Of a stretch of DNA of 57,938 bases, positions 39,349 to 47,542 are shown piece by piece. The notes beneath the pieces were generated by a model. It searched no databases, had not been told where the DNA came from, and was given only the letters and a program-made list of their open reading frames with translations. Origin of the DNA: Vibrio splendidus (GTDB lineage Bacteria; Pseudomonadota; Gammaproteobacteria; Enterobacterales; Vibrionaceae); assembly GCF_001557875.1 (NCBI RefSeq), contig NZ_LNRF01000016.1:1-57938 (forward strand), in the 5' to 3' direction. The translations under genes and the position numbers were made by a program. How positions within the stretch are numbered: position 1 is the first letter of the stretch; each line of letters starts with the position of its first letter.

Positions 39349-39669
39349 ATGGACCAGTTTAAACATATCGATGTCAAAGGCGCTCAAGCCCTCATTGAAC
39401 AAGGCGAAGCTCGACTTGTCGATATACGTGACCCGCAGTCTTTTGCGGTTGCCCACTCAAAAACAGCTTACCACCTGACTAACGATACGATGGTGTCGTT
39501 TATGGATGAGGTTGAGTTCGAACAACCTATCTTAGTGATGTGCTACCACGGCATCAGTAGCCAAGGTGCGGCACAATATTTAGTGAACCAAGGCTTTGAA
39601 GAGGTATATAGTGTTGATGGTGGTTTCGAAGCTTGGCATCGTGCTGAACTTCCAGTGATCGCGGGTTAA
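39349..39669 (+). CDS. glpE: Thiosulfate sulfurtransferase GlpE
   Basis: A 106-residue single-domain rhodanese. The active-site loop is MCYHGISS with Cys65, the same residue number as in E. coli GlpE. The entry motif LVDIRDPQSFAVAHS (about residues 23-37) and the C-terminal YSVDGGFEAW are also typical. It moves sulfur from thiosulfate to cyanide or thioredoxin in the cytoplasm. It precedes glpG by 58 bases. The upstream region is rich in DnaA-type motifs. Confidence 0.95.
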   Translation: MDQFKHIDVKGAQALIEQGEARLVDIRDPQSFAVAHSKTAYHLTNDTMVSFMDEVEFEQPILVMCYHGISSQGAAQYLVNQGFEEVYSVDGGFEAWHRAELPVIAG

Positions 39670-39727
39670 TCACTTTCATTACCTGAACCGCTTCAAGCAT
39701 CCCTCATAGAATGAATAGGAAGTAACA

Positions 39728-40570
39728 ATGATTAGATTGATGGTGTTAGACAATCCACGTCTTGCTCAAGCATTTATTGATTATATGGCCTCTCGCCAGA
39801 TCCCTATTCAGATGTCTCCAGAGGGAGAAGGGCGTTTTGCTCTTTGGCTTCTTGATGATCAATTTCAGGTTGAAACCGAAGCTGAGCTCAATCGTTTCTT
39901 GTCGGAACCCAATCATAAGCGCTATCAAGCGGCGTCTTGGGACATGGCAGAGACCAGAAAGAGCAACTTTCATTATCACACCCCAAGCTTCATGGGCATG
40001 ATCAAAGCCAAAGCAGGCCCTGTGACACTAAGCCTGATGTTGGTGTGTGTGGTGATTTTTGCGCTGCAACAGATCGGTTTTGGCCAAGCTATTTTCAATG
40101 CCCTGCATTTTCCAGCGGTTGATGGACAGCAATGGCAATTGTGGCGTTGGCTGAGTCATGCCGTTCTGCACTTCTCTGTTATGCACATCGCATTTAATAT
40201 TTTGTGGTGGTGGCAGCTAGGTGGAGACATTGAGAAGAAACTAGGCAGCCTCAAGCTACTTCAGATCTTTGCTGTCTCTTCTGCGCTTTCAGGTGCTGGG
40301 CAGTATTGGGTTGAGGGGGCGAACTTCGGTGGTTTGTCTGGTGTTGTGTATGCCTTGGTTGGTTACTTATGGGTTGTCGGTGCGAAGGCGCCACAGCTTG
40401 GTTTAGGTATCCCAAGACAGATTGTCGGCTTTATGCTGGTGTGGTTGGTACTTGGATACATGCAGCCATTTATGGCTATCGCCAATACTGCGCATTTAGC
40501 TGGCCTAGCCGCTGGTGTGATTATTGGCTTTATCGATGCGATGAAAGCACCAAGCTCGGCAAGAAGCTAA
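39728..40570 (+). CDS. glpG: Rhomboid protease GlpG
   Basis: A 280-residue intramembrane serine protease. A cytoplasmic domain (about residues 1-85) precedes six membrane segments. The catalytic pair is Ser204 in GGLSGVVYAL and His256 in AHLAGLAAG. The WR motif is seen as WQLWRWLSHAVLHFS, and HIAFNILWWWQLG holds the oxyanion-side His and Asn. AGGAAG precedes the ATG. In E. coli glpR follows; here it is absent and a terminator and a FliL-like gene come next. Confidence 0.96.
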   Translation: MIRLMVLDNPRLAQAFIDYMASRQIPIQMSPEGEGRFALWLLDDQFQVETEAELNRFLSEPNHKRYQAASWDMAETRKSNFHYHTPSFMGMIKAKAGPVTLSLMLVCVVIFALQQIGFGQAIFNALHFPAVDGQQWQLWRWLSHAVLHFSVMHIAFNILWWWQLGGDIEKKLGSLKLLQIFAVSSALSGAGQYWVEGANFGGLSGVVYALVGYLWVVGAKAPQLGLGIPRQIVGFMLVWLVLGYMQPFMAIANTAHLAGLAAGVIIGFIDAMKAPSSARS

Positions 40571-40606
40571 CTCATCTCTTCTAGTGAGTAGGCAAACGAT
40601 AGAGAC

Positions 40607-40636
40607 AAAAAAGCGGCCAGATGAGCCGCTTTTTTA
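40607..40636. terminator. Bidirectional terminator after glpG
   Basis: AAAAAAGCGGC pairs with GCCGCTTTTTT over a seven-base loop, with T runs on both strands. It serves glpEG and the minus-strand FliL-like gene. Confidence 0.92.
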
Positions 40637-40656
40637 TTAGGGTTCGTTTTACATCA

Positions 40657-41064
40657 TTACTGATAAAGGTATTTGGTAAACAGTAAGTCAGCAATGAGGG
40701 TTTTACCTGTCTCTGGAAGCAAAATCTTGTTGAGGTGCTCAACTAAGGATTTTCTTAAGTCTTCACGGCCGGATAGAGACTTTATGGTTTCTTCGTTTTG
40801 TTTGCCAAGCAATTCGATCACTGCATCGCGAATCAGTGGTTGGTGATGCTCAATAGCGGCTAAGTCGTTACTATTTGCCACCATGATGTCGAGGCGAACC
40901 TGAATGTAGCCCAGTTTTTTACCTTTAGTGTAAAAATTGGTGGTCAGGTCTGGCTCTAGTGTGAAGTAGGCGAGTTTAGCTGCCGACTCCTCTTCAGCGA
41001 AACTTGATGCTGAAAAGAGTAGGGTAATCGCAAGAAATATTTGGGCTACATAACGTTTGTGCAT
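40657..41064 (-). CDS. FliL-like secreted protein
   Basis: A 135-residue protein with a cleavable-type signal sequence (MHKRYVAQIFLAITLLFSASSFA) and a FliL-type domain: YFTLEPDLTTNFYTKGKKLGYIQVRL, quoted in part as YFTLEPDLTTNFY, then a helix with IRDAVIELLGKQ and a C-terminal LLFTKYLYQ. True FliL is an inner-membrane protein that surrounds the flagellar stator and lies in flagellar operons. This one is solitary and appears soluble in the periplasm. It is a FliL paralogue; a link to polar flagellum function is plausible but unproven. Confidence 0.78.
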   Translation of the reverse strand: MHKRYVAQIFLAITLLFSASSFAEEESAAKLAYFTLEPDLTTNFYTKGKKLGYIQVRLDIMVANSNDLAAIEHHQPLIRDAVIELLGKQNEETIKSLSGREDLRKSLVEHLNKILLPETGKTLIADLLFTKYLYQ

Positions 41065-41226
41065 ATTTGTGACTTTTCTTTAGTTTATTCGCGATATTCG
41101 AAACGCATTAGTCTTGTTACAATGAGCGGTCTAAATCTAAATACGTTTACAATTCGAAGAACGCTTTAATTTTGTTCGAAAGTTGAAGCTTTATTGTACG
41201 TGTAAAGTCACCTATTGAATACTAGT

Positions 41227-41769
41227 ATGAATCAGCCAATATCGCTGTATCTTAATTCGTTAATGAATGTAGATTGGCAAAGTACAGAAACATTTGATTT
41301 TCCTAATGAAACCACCAAAGAGTGGCTGATGGAGCAAGGTTCTCTTTCCCGCAAGTTGGGTAAGTGCTGTCAGCACCTGTCTGTTGAGTTGCTTCATAAT
41401 CAAGTTGTAGAACGCTCAATGCTACAACAGGACGAGGAACATCTTTTATCATCGTTTGATTGCTTACTGCGTAAAGTGATTTTAAAGGGTGATGATGAAC
41501 CGTGGGTGTTAGGTCGAACCTTGATCCCCCGAGTCACATTAGAAGACCATCAACACTCTGACCTTTCTCAACAAGGTAATGTCCCGCTTGGATTGACCGT
41601 TTTCAGTGCTGAGAACGTGGAGCGAGATGCGCTGCAAGTCGGTTGGGTTATCGCAGGTGATGAGCGATTACTCGCGCGTCGTTCTCGATTATGGATGAAC
41701 CATAAACCGATGCTTGTAGCTGAACTGTTTTTACCAACATCACCCATTTACTCTAAGGAGAGTGTGTAA
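41227..41769 (+). CDS. ubiC: Chorismate lyase
   Basis: A 180-residue enzyme that cleaves chorismate into 4-hydroxybenzoate and pyruvate, the first committed step of ubiquinone synthesis. The ATG at 41227 is taken; a TTG 12 bases earlier is possible, and neither has a clear ribosome site. Family features include GSLSRKLGKCCQHLSVEL, PWVLGRTLIPR with the conserved Arg, PLGLTVF, and RRSRLWMNHKPMLVAELFLP, quoted in part as RRSRLWMN. The stop codon is immediately before the ubiA start, and UbiA uses its product. Confidence 0.93.
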   Translation: MNQPISLYLNSLMNVDWQSTETFDFPNETTKEWLMEQGSLSRKLGKCCQHLSVELLHNQVVERSMLQQDEEHLLSSFDCLLRKVILKGDDEPWVLGRTLIPRVTLEDHQHSDLSQQGNVPLGLTVFSAENVERDALQVGWVIAGDERLLARRSRLWMNHKPMLVAELFLPTSPIYSKESV

Positions 41770-42624
41770 ATGCTTGCCACCAAAGCGAAGGCGTATTGGC
41801 AATTAACGCGAATGAATCGCCCGATTGGTACTCTGTTACTCCTTTGGCCTACCTTGTGGTCTCTGATTATCGCCGCGCAAGGTATGCCTGATTTTGATGT
41901 CTTGGTTGTTTTCGTACTCGGCGTGGTGTTGATGCGTTCAGCTGGTTGTGTGATCAATGACTTTGCTGACCGTAAAGTAGATGGTCATGTTAAACGCACC
42001 AAGCAGCGTCCATTACCTTCAGGTTTGGTTTCCAGTAAGGAAGCTATTTTGCTCTTTTTAGTGCTAGCCGTGGTTTCATTTTTGTTGGTACTCACCATGA
42101 ATCCACTGACCATAAAGCTCTCTTTTATCGGTGTTGGTTTAGCTTTTATTTATCCTTTCATGAAGCGGTTTACACACCTTCCTCAGCTATTTCTGGGGTT
42201 GGCGTTCAGCTGGGCAATACCAATGGCTTGGGCTGCGCAAACCAATGAGCTACCAAGCGTTGTCTGGTTCATCTTCGTGATTAATGCATTGTGGACTATT
42301 GCCTACGACACGCAATATGCGATGGTTGACCGAGATGACGACCTGAAGATTGGCATTAAATCGACGGCTATTTTATTTGGTCGCTTCGATAAACTGATTA
42401 TTGGTTCTTTGCAACTCGTCACCTTAGCGATGCTGATTGCGTTAGGCATGCATTACCAATTAGGTGACACCTTCTATTGGGCACTGTTGGTAGCTGGAAG
42501 CTTATTTGTGTATCAACAACATCTGATGCGCCACCGAGACCGAGATCTATGCTTTCAAGCTTTTCTCAACAACAACTATGTTGGAATGGCAGTGACCGTG
42601 GGTTTGTTCATTACCTTCTGGTAA
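41770..42624 (+). CDS. ubiA: 4-hydroxybenzoate octaprenyltransferase
   Basis: A 284-residue integral membrane prenyltransferase with about eight or nine segments. It attaches the polyprenyl tail to 4-hydroxybenzoate. The two Asp-rich motifs are NDFADRKVDGHVKRTKQRPL, about residues 62-81, and DRDDDLKIGIKSTA (about residues 184-197). The N terminus MNRPIGTLLLLWPTLW is typical. AAGGAGAG precedes the ATG, overlapping the end of ubiC, so the pair is translated together. A strong terminator follows. Confidence 0.96.
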   Translation: MLATKAKAYWQLTRMNRPIGTLLLLWPTLWSLIIAAQGMPDFDVLVVFVLGVVLMRSAGCVINDFADRKVDGHVKRTKQRPLPSGLVSSKEAILLFLVLAVVSFLLVLTMNPLTIKLSFIGVGLAFIYPFMKRFTHLPQLFLGLAFSWAIPMAWAAQTNELPSVVWFIFVINALWTIAYDTQYAMVDRDDDLKIGIKSTAILFGRFDKLIIGSLQLVTLAMLIALGMHYQLGDTFYWALLVAGSLFVYQQHLMRHRDRDLCFQAFLNNNYVGMAVTVGLFITFW

Positions 42625-42656
42625 GCATCAGCTTTTCGAGTTAACGAATGCTAAAG

Positions 42657-42684
42657 AAAAAGGCACCCATTGGGTGCCTTTTTT
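42657..42684. terminator. Bidirectional terminator between ubiA and plsB
   Basis: AAAAAGGCACCCA and TGGGTGCCTTTTTT pair almost perfectly, with T runs on both strands. Confidence 0.92.
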
Positions 42685-42727
42685 GATCGTGTTTCGCCTT
42701 GCAATGAAAGCGACGCAAAACGGATTG

Positions 42728-45151
42728 TTACTCCGCTTGGTGGATACTCTCTTGAATTGTCAAACGCACTTCTGGGTAAAGCATTGAGTAGAGAAGCTTA
42801 GCGAATTGCTGAGTCTTTTCTAGATCACAGTTACCATCGTTATCCAGATATTGCTGCTGTTTCAGAGTTGCGAACATTGAAGCGAACACACCTTTATCGA
42901 AAAACTCTGGTGCATTGATGCCTTGCAGGCGGCCAAGTCGCTGTGCAATGTCTTGGCTCTTCTGCTCAAGGTCTGATTTATCCAAATCAGGATTCTCAGC
43001 CAATAGGTTCAGAGCAATTGAATAACGTTGTAGTGTCTCTGAAATCGTACGACCTAGTAGCATCAGTGCTTGGCTGTTTGATTGGTTGATGGTGACTTCG
43101 TTATCAGAAACTACAAGCATGCCTTGGCCGACTAGTTCTTCAATGATCTTTGAAACCACATCTTCAAGCTGATCTTCGTCGTAGCTTAGGAACAACTCTT
43201 TCTTCAAGAAAGGGTAAATTGCTGCAACATTCTTTTGAATCGCATCAATCGTTAAGCCGTGCTGACGAATAGTCATCTGAGCAATTAATGATGGCAGAGC
43301 AAACAAGTGAATGATGTTATTACGGTAGTAGGTCATCAGAATTGACTGGTGACGGTCTAGCGAAATAATGTCGCCCATTGAGTCTGATTCAATCAAGAAC
43401 TTGTTCAGTGACTCAGCATGTTTTACCAAATCTTCAGCGCTGTCTTTTGGCACAGTGAACGTTGCAGAATATGGAACATTCTTAAGCAGAGACAGGTAGC
43501 AATTGAGTTGTGAAACCAAAGAATCACGAGACAATGCACGCTGTCTTGAAGCTAATAGCGCCGTTGCACAAAGAGTCAGGGCATTGGTCGCTGCCGCATC
43601 GTTAATGTGCGTCATCATTTTGGTCGCCAAGTCATTAACCACCGGGTTCATCCATTGTGGTTTGCTGGTTCCCATAGGATCGATGTCTTTCGTCCACTCT
43701 GGTGAGTGCTCATTCAGGTATTGGTTCAGCTGAATCGGCTCACCGAAGTTGACGTAGCCTTTACCAAAGTTACGCAGTTTACGAATGGTACGAATCACTA
43801 GGCTCGCGTTTTCTTTCTCTTTACGCTTGCCACGAAGTTCTTTCGCATAAGTCGCCACTTCCATCACGTGCTCGTAGCCGATGTACACAGGAACCAAAGT
43901 CACTGGACGGTTCATGCCGCGCAACATTGCTTGGATTGTCATCGCTAGCATGCCCGTTTTCGCTTGCAGTAGACGACCTGTACGAGAACGACCACCTTCA
44001 CTGAAGTATTCTACTGAGTAACCTTTAGCGAACAATTCCGCTAGGTATTCACGGAAAATAGTTGAGTACAGCTTGTTGCCTTTGAAGCTACGACGAATAA
44101 AGAACGCACCGCCATGACGGAAAATAGGGCCGGCAGGGAAGAAGTTCAGGTTGATACCCGCAGCGATATGCGGAGGCACCATGCCTTCGTGGTAAAGCAC
44201 ATAAGACAGCAGCAAGTAGTCCATGTGGCTACGGTGACAAGGGACATAAACGATCTCGTGACCATCTTGAGCCAGCTTACGAACCGTTGAAGCGTTACTG
44301 ATATGTAGGCCTTGGTACAGCTTATTCCACAGCCAGCCAAGAATCTTCTCACCACGTTTGATCAGCGAGTACGAGAAGTTCGCAGCAATCTCGTCCATGA
44401 TGTCTTGAGCTTCTTTGCTCGCTTTCTCGAGCGAGATATTTTTTGCTTGTGCTTCGTCTTCAATCGCTTTCTTGATCGCTTCTGATTTTAGTAGGCGATC
44501 AAACAGAGCTTGGCGGCTTGGCAGGTTAGGGCCTGATGCAGCAAGCTTTTGGCGAGAGAAGTGAATACGTGCCACGCGTGCCAGTTTGTGCGCGATGGTG
44601 CTGTCGGTGCCATGTGAGTTAGCCATGTAGCGTAGAGAAACCACTGGGCTGAAACGAACCAAACAGTCGCGGCCTGCTAGCAATACTGCTTTCGATTTCT
44701 CTAAGCCGTTCATTGCCTGTAGATAAGGCTTCTGATTATTCTCTTTACCAGGTTTGCGTCCCCATAGCACGGTTGCAGGGATAACTTGAACATCGAGTTC
44801 AGAGTCGTCAGCGTGCAATGAAAGCAATTCAGAGAAAACTTCAATTGAAGAGCTTGGTACATAATCATCGTCTTGCAGCAGAGTTTTGCGAGAAGAGATA
44901 AAAACGTAGCGTTGCAGTGATTTGCCGTTGATTTCAAGCTTGCTCAACGGATCAGGTAGGCCTAATTCAAGTGCATGTTTTTGCAATGTAAGAATGTCTA
45001 CACTTGAGCGAAATGGTAAGGCGTATACAATCGGTTTGCTCAAATCAATGTTCAAATCCTCAACAGGGTTTGAAGGAATTGATGTGCCCTTTACCAATAC
45101 GGATAAAGGTAGCTTCATTAATGAACGTGAAAAAGATTGTCCAGAAGACAT
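42728..45151 (-). CDS. plsB: Glycerol-3-phosphate acyltransferase PlsB
   Basis: An 807-residue inner-membrane-associated enzyme that acylates position 1 of glycerol-3-phosphate, starting phospholipid synthesis. Block I of the acyltransferase family is CHRSHMDYLLLSY (about residues 301-313; catalytic HxxxxD). Block II is AGPIFRHGGAFFIRR, block III YFSEGGRSRTGR, and block IV LVPVYIGYEHV. Length equals E. coli PlsB (807). It is divergent from dgkA across 220 bases, the arrangement seen in E. coli. No oddity is seen. Confidence 0.97.
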   Translation of the reverse strand: MSSGQSFSRSLMKLPLSVLVKGTSIPSNPVEDLNIDLSKPIVYALPFRSSVDILTLQKHALELGLPDPLSKLEINGKSLQRYVFISSRKTLLQDDDYVPSSSIEVFSELLSLHADDSELDVQVIPATVLWGRKPGKENNQKPYLQAMNGLEKSKAVLLAGRDCLVRFSPVVSLRYMANSHGTDSTIAHKLARVARIHFSRQKLAASGPNLPSRQALFDRLLKSEAIKKAIEDEAQAKNISLEKASKEAQDIMDEIAANFSYSLIKRGEKILGWLWNKLYQGLHISNASTVRKLAQDGHEIVYVPCHRSHMDYLLLSYVLYHEGMVPPHIAAGINLNFFPAGPIFRHGGAFFIRRSFKGNKLYSTIFREYLAELFAKGYSVEYFSEGGRSRTGRLLQAKTGMLAMTIQAMLRGMNRPVTLVPVYIGYEHVMEVATYAKELRGKRKEKENASLVIRTIRKLRNFGKGYVNFGEPIQLNQYLNEHSPEWTKDIDPMGTSKPQWMNPVVNDLATKMMTHINDAAATNALTLCATALLASRQRALSRDSLVSQLNCYLSLLKNVPYSATFTVPKDSAEDLVKHAESLNKFLIESDSMGDIISLDRHQSILMTYYRNNIIHLFALPSLIAQMTIRQHGLTIDAIQKNVAAIYPFLKKELFLSYDEDQLEDVVSKIIEELVGQGMLVVSDNEVTINQSNSQALMLLGRTISETLQRYSIALNLLAENPDLDKSDLEQKSQDIAQRLGRLQGINAPEFFDKGVFASMFATLKQQQYLDNDGNCDLEKTQQFAKLLYSMLYPEVRLTIQESIHQAE

Positions 45152-45371
45152 ATAGGTTCACTGCCTCAATAGTTATTTCAATGTGCTGAAGCGTATCTCT
45201 ATTTCTATGATAAAAAGGATAAATCCTATGAGTGAAATAGGGATAAGCCTAGGCGTAAATTTAATCGATGCAAGAATACCAGAAACTGGTCTAACCTTTT
45301 AATGGAAATAGTCATATTGCCGTTAAGTTTGTGGAAAATCATTCATCGACTGATTGAGTATAGGGTTAAAA

Positions 45372-45734
45372 ATGACCAAAAAATCAAACACCGGATTCAA
45401 ACGTATAGTGAAAGCTGCAGGCTTTTCATGGCAAGGCATTACCAGTTCGTTTAAAAACGAGGCGGCATTTCGACAAGAAGTGTTCATGGCGGCCGTGCTT
45501 ATTCCGTTGGCGTTTTACTTAGAGGTAAGCCAAGTTGAGCGAATCTTGATGATCTCAGTGATTGTGCTGGTGATGGTTGTTGAGCTAATCAATACCGCTA
45601 TTGAAGCGGTAGTCGACCGAATTGGAAGTGAACATCATGAGCTTTCTGGGATGGCAAAAGATGTCGGTTCAGCGGCGGTTTTCATCTGTTTAGCACTAGC
45701 CGGTTATGTGTGGCTTGATATCTTGTTTTTGTAA
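45372..45734 (+). CDS. dgkA: Diacylglycerol kinase
   Basis: A 120-residue membrane enzyme with three membrane segments that phosphorylates diacylglycerol back to phosphatidate. The ATG at 45372 is chosen for its TAGGG site and for length (E. coli 121); the frame begins 6 codons earlier. FKNEAAFRQE (about residues 27-36) and ELINTAIEAVVDRIG (about residues 70-84, catalytic Glu and Asn) are the family core. It precedes lexA by 94 bases and is divergent from plsB, as in E. coli. Confidence 0.96.
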   Translation: MTKKSNTGFKRIVKAAGFSWQGITSSFKNEAAFRQEVFMAAVLIPLAFYLEVSQVERILMISVIVLVMVVELINTAIEAVVDRIGSEHHELSGMAKDVGSAAVFICLALAGYVWLDILFL

Positions 45735-45785
45735 TTCGTTAAAAATGAACTAAAAACAACCAATTGCTTTGCTTTTGTTCAGTTA

Positions 45786-45801
45786 CTGGATATACTCACA
45801 G
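45786..45801. promoter_or_regulatory. SOS box 1 upstream of lexA
   Basis: CTGGATATACTCACAG fits the LexA pattern CTGT-N8-ACAG with one change in the left half (CTGG). It is nearly the same as the first E. coli lexA box. Confidence 0.85.
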
Positions 45802-45805
45802 TCAA

Positions 45806-45821
45806 CTGTATAAAAAGACAG
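45806..45821. promoter_or_regulatory. SOS box 2 upstream of lexA
   Basis: CTGTATAAAAAGACAG fits CTGT-N8-ACAG exactly. Two boxes 20 bases apart, ending 7 bases before the ATG, give the double-box autorepression known for lexA. Confidence 0.92.
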
Positions 45822-45828
45822 GTGAATC

Positions 45829-46449
45829 ATGAAGCCGTTAACGCCCCGCCAGCAACAAGTCTTTGACCTTATCAAAGGTAAGATCGAAGATTCCGGTATG
45901 CCACCGACACGTGCAGAAATCGCACGTGAACTAGGCTTCCGTTCTGCTAATGCTGCAGAAGAACATTTGAAAGCTCTTGCTCGTAAAGAAGCGATTGAGA
46001 TTATCCCGGGTGCGTCTCGCGGTATTCGTATTTTGCTTGAAGATGCTGCAAACGAAGAGCAAGGTTTACCATTAATCGGTCAGGTTGCCGCTGGTGAGCC
46101 TATCTTGGCTCAAGAGCATGTAGAAATGCATTACCAAGTTGACCCAGGCATGTTTAAACCACAAGCTGACTTCTTACTTCGTGTAAATGGCGAAAGTATG
46201 AAAGACATCGGTATTATGGATGGTGATTTATTAGCTGTTCATAAAACACAAGATGTACGCGATGGTCAGGTTGTCGTGGCTCGTGTCGATGATGATGTAA
46301 CGGTAAAACGCCTAGAACGTAAAGGTTCAACGGTTCTGTTACACGCTGAAAATGAAGAATTTTCTCCAATCCATGTCGATCTAGAATCTCAACACTTGTC
46401 TATTGAAGGACTTGCGGTTGGTATTATTCGTAACACCGACTGGATGTAA
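45829..46449 (+). CDS. lexA: LexA repressor
   Basis: A 206-residue SOS repressor and self-cleaving peptidase. The N-terminal winged helix is MKPLTPRQQQVFDLIKGKIE with recognition helix region RSANAAEEHLKAL. The cleavage site is VAAGEP (Ala88-Gly89), and the catalytic pair is Ser123 in NGESMKD and Lys160 in DVTVKRL. GACAGG precedes the ATG and overlaps the second SOS box. In E. coli dinF follows directly; here a Fur-box-preceded methyltransferase gene lies between lexA and a DinF-type gene. Confidence 0.97.
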   Translation: MKPLTPRQQQVFDLIKGKIEDSGMPPTRAEIARELGFRSANAAEEHLKALARKEAIEIIPGASRGIRILLEDAANEEQGLPLIGQVAAGEPILAQEHVEMHYQVDPGMFKPQADFLLRVNGESMKDIGIMDGDLLAVHKTQDVRDGQVVVARVDDDVTVKRLERKGSTVLLHAENEEFSPIHVDLESQHLSIEGLAVGIIRNTDWM

Positions 46450-46495
46450 TAAGTACAAACAGTTTATTGATATTTATTCTCAATAACTTGTTATT

Positions 46496-46514
46496 GTAAT
46501 TGATATTCATTATC
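46496..46514. promoter_or_regulatory. Probable Fur box
   Basis: GTAATTGATATTCATTATC matches the 19-base Fur consensus GATAATGATAATCATTATC at 15 positions. It lies 27 bases before the ATG of the methyltransferase gene and after lexA, in an A/T-rich stretch that may hold the promoter. It suggests repression when iron is plentiful. Confidence 0.65.
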
Positions 46515-46540
46515 ATCTTCTTTGTCGAGATACAAGGAAG

Positions 46541-47425
46541 ATGATGATGCCAAACCCAACCAAGCTTCAAATAAAGCCGCTTATAGCTAAGCCGCGCTCC
46601 TCTGTGCAAAAGGCTTCTTCTGTTCAAGGGGCTGCACATCAAGAATTCCAAGTTCCGACGAATCTCGTTCAACACCTTTGGTTTCGTAGTCGTGAAAGCC
46701 TAGCTGATGATGGTCTCGTTTATGACCCTATCGCAGCACAAGCCTGCAAGCGTTGCCAACTCGCACCTGAATGTCTTACTGGCGAGCTCGATCAGCAACA
46801 ACTTCTCTACGCAACACTGACTCAACTTTGCGACTCTCAAGTTCAACAATTTCTGTCTCACAACCCAGATGCCTGGATCATCAATGTTGGGGCAGGGCTC
46901 GACACCCGTTTCTACCGTTTGGATAATGGACGCTGCCATTGGGTTGAGCTGGATGTGACGGAAAACCTAGTGTGGCGCCAACGTCTGTTCCACAAAAATG
47001 AACGCTATCGTTTGGAGTGTGGCTCTGTTGATGACCTAACTTGGTTGGATGAACTTAACATTCCAGAACAAGCCTCAGTGATGGTGGTGTGTGAACATGC
47101 TCTGCTGGATTGCACTGAACAACAGACCGCACACTTTATTCAGTCTCTCAGTCGTTATTTTACTCATGCACACGCGTGTTTAGTGTTAGCTGGAGATAAA
47201 AGCTCTAGTGCTCTTGGGCAAAAGCTCGGTTCAGGAAGGTATGCTCACGGGTTGTCTTCACCAATAGACAGTGTTCTCAATTGGTTACCATGGGCTCAAT
47301 GGGTTAAGTCATTTTCACCATTAGAACAGCAATGTAATCGTTGGAAGTTGTGGCAGCGACTTCTTTGTAAAATCTCTCAGGTCAAAAAGCGCTTAACGCC
47401 GCAGTTAGTACTCGTTAAGTGGTAA
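46541..47425 (+). CDS. LCM-family (leucine carboxyl methyltransferase-like) SAM methyltransferase
   Basis: A 294-residue class I methyltransferase resembling the LCM/PPM-type family. The SAM motif is INVGAGLDTRFYRLD (about residues 111-125), followed by HWVELDV with the ribose-binding acid, then CEHALLDCTEQQT. Family members O-methylate carboxyl or small-molecule substrates, and some take part in polyketide or siderophore pathways. Substrate here is unknown. A likely Fur box lies 27 bases upstream, so iron control is suspected. AAGGAAG precedes the ATG at 46541 with two further Met codons (MMM), so the exact start is uncertain by two codons. Confidence 0.78.
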   Translation: MMMPNPTKLQIKPLIAKPRSSVQKASSVQGAAHQEFQVPTNLVQHLWFRSRESLADDGLVYDPIAAQACKRCQLAPECLTGELDQQQLLYATLTQLCDSQVQQFLSHNPDAWIINVGAGLDTRFYRLDNGRCHWVELDVTENLVWRQRLFHKNERYRLECGSVDDLTWLDELNIPEQASVMVVCEHALLDCTEQQTAHFIQSLSRYFTHAHACLVLAGDKSSSALGQKLGSGRYAHGLSSPIDSVLNWLPWAQWVKSFSPLEQQCNRWKLWQRLLCKISQVKKRLTPQLVLVKW

Positions 47426-47542
47426 TCTTAGCGATTCTGCATTTCGAGTAACTGAGTACACAATCGGTATAAGTAACATTCCACAACATAGTGAAAGCCC
47501 ACCCACTAGGTTAAACTATCGCCTCTAAACTAAGAGGTGATC

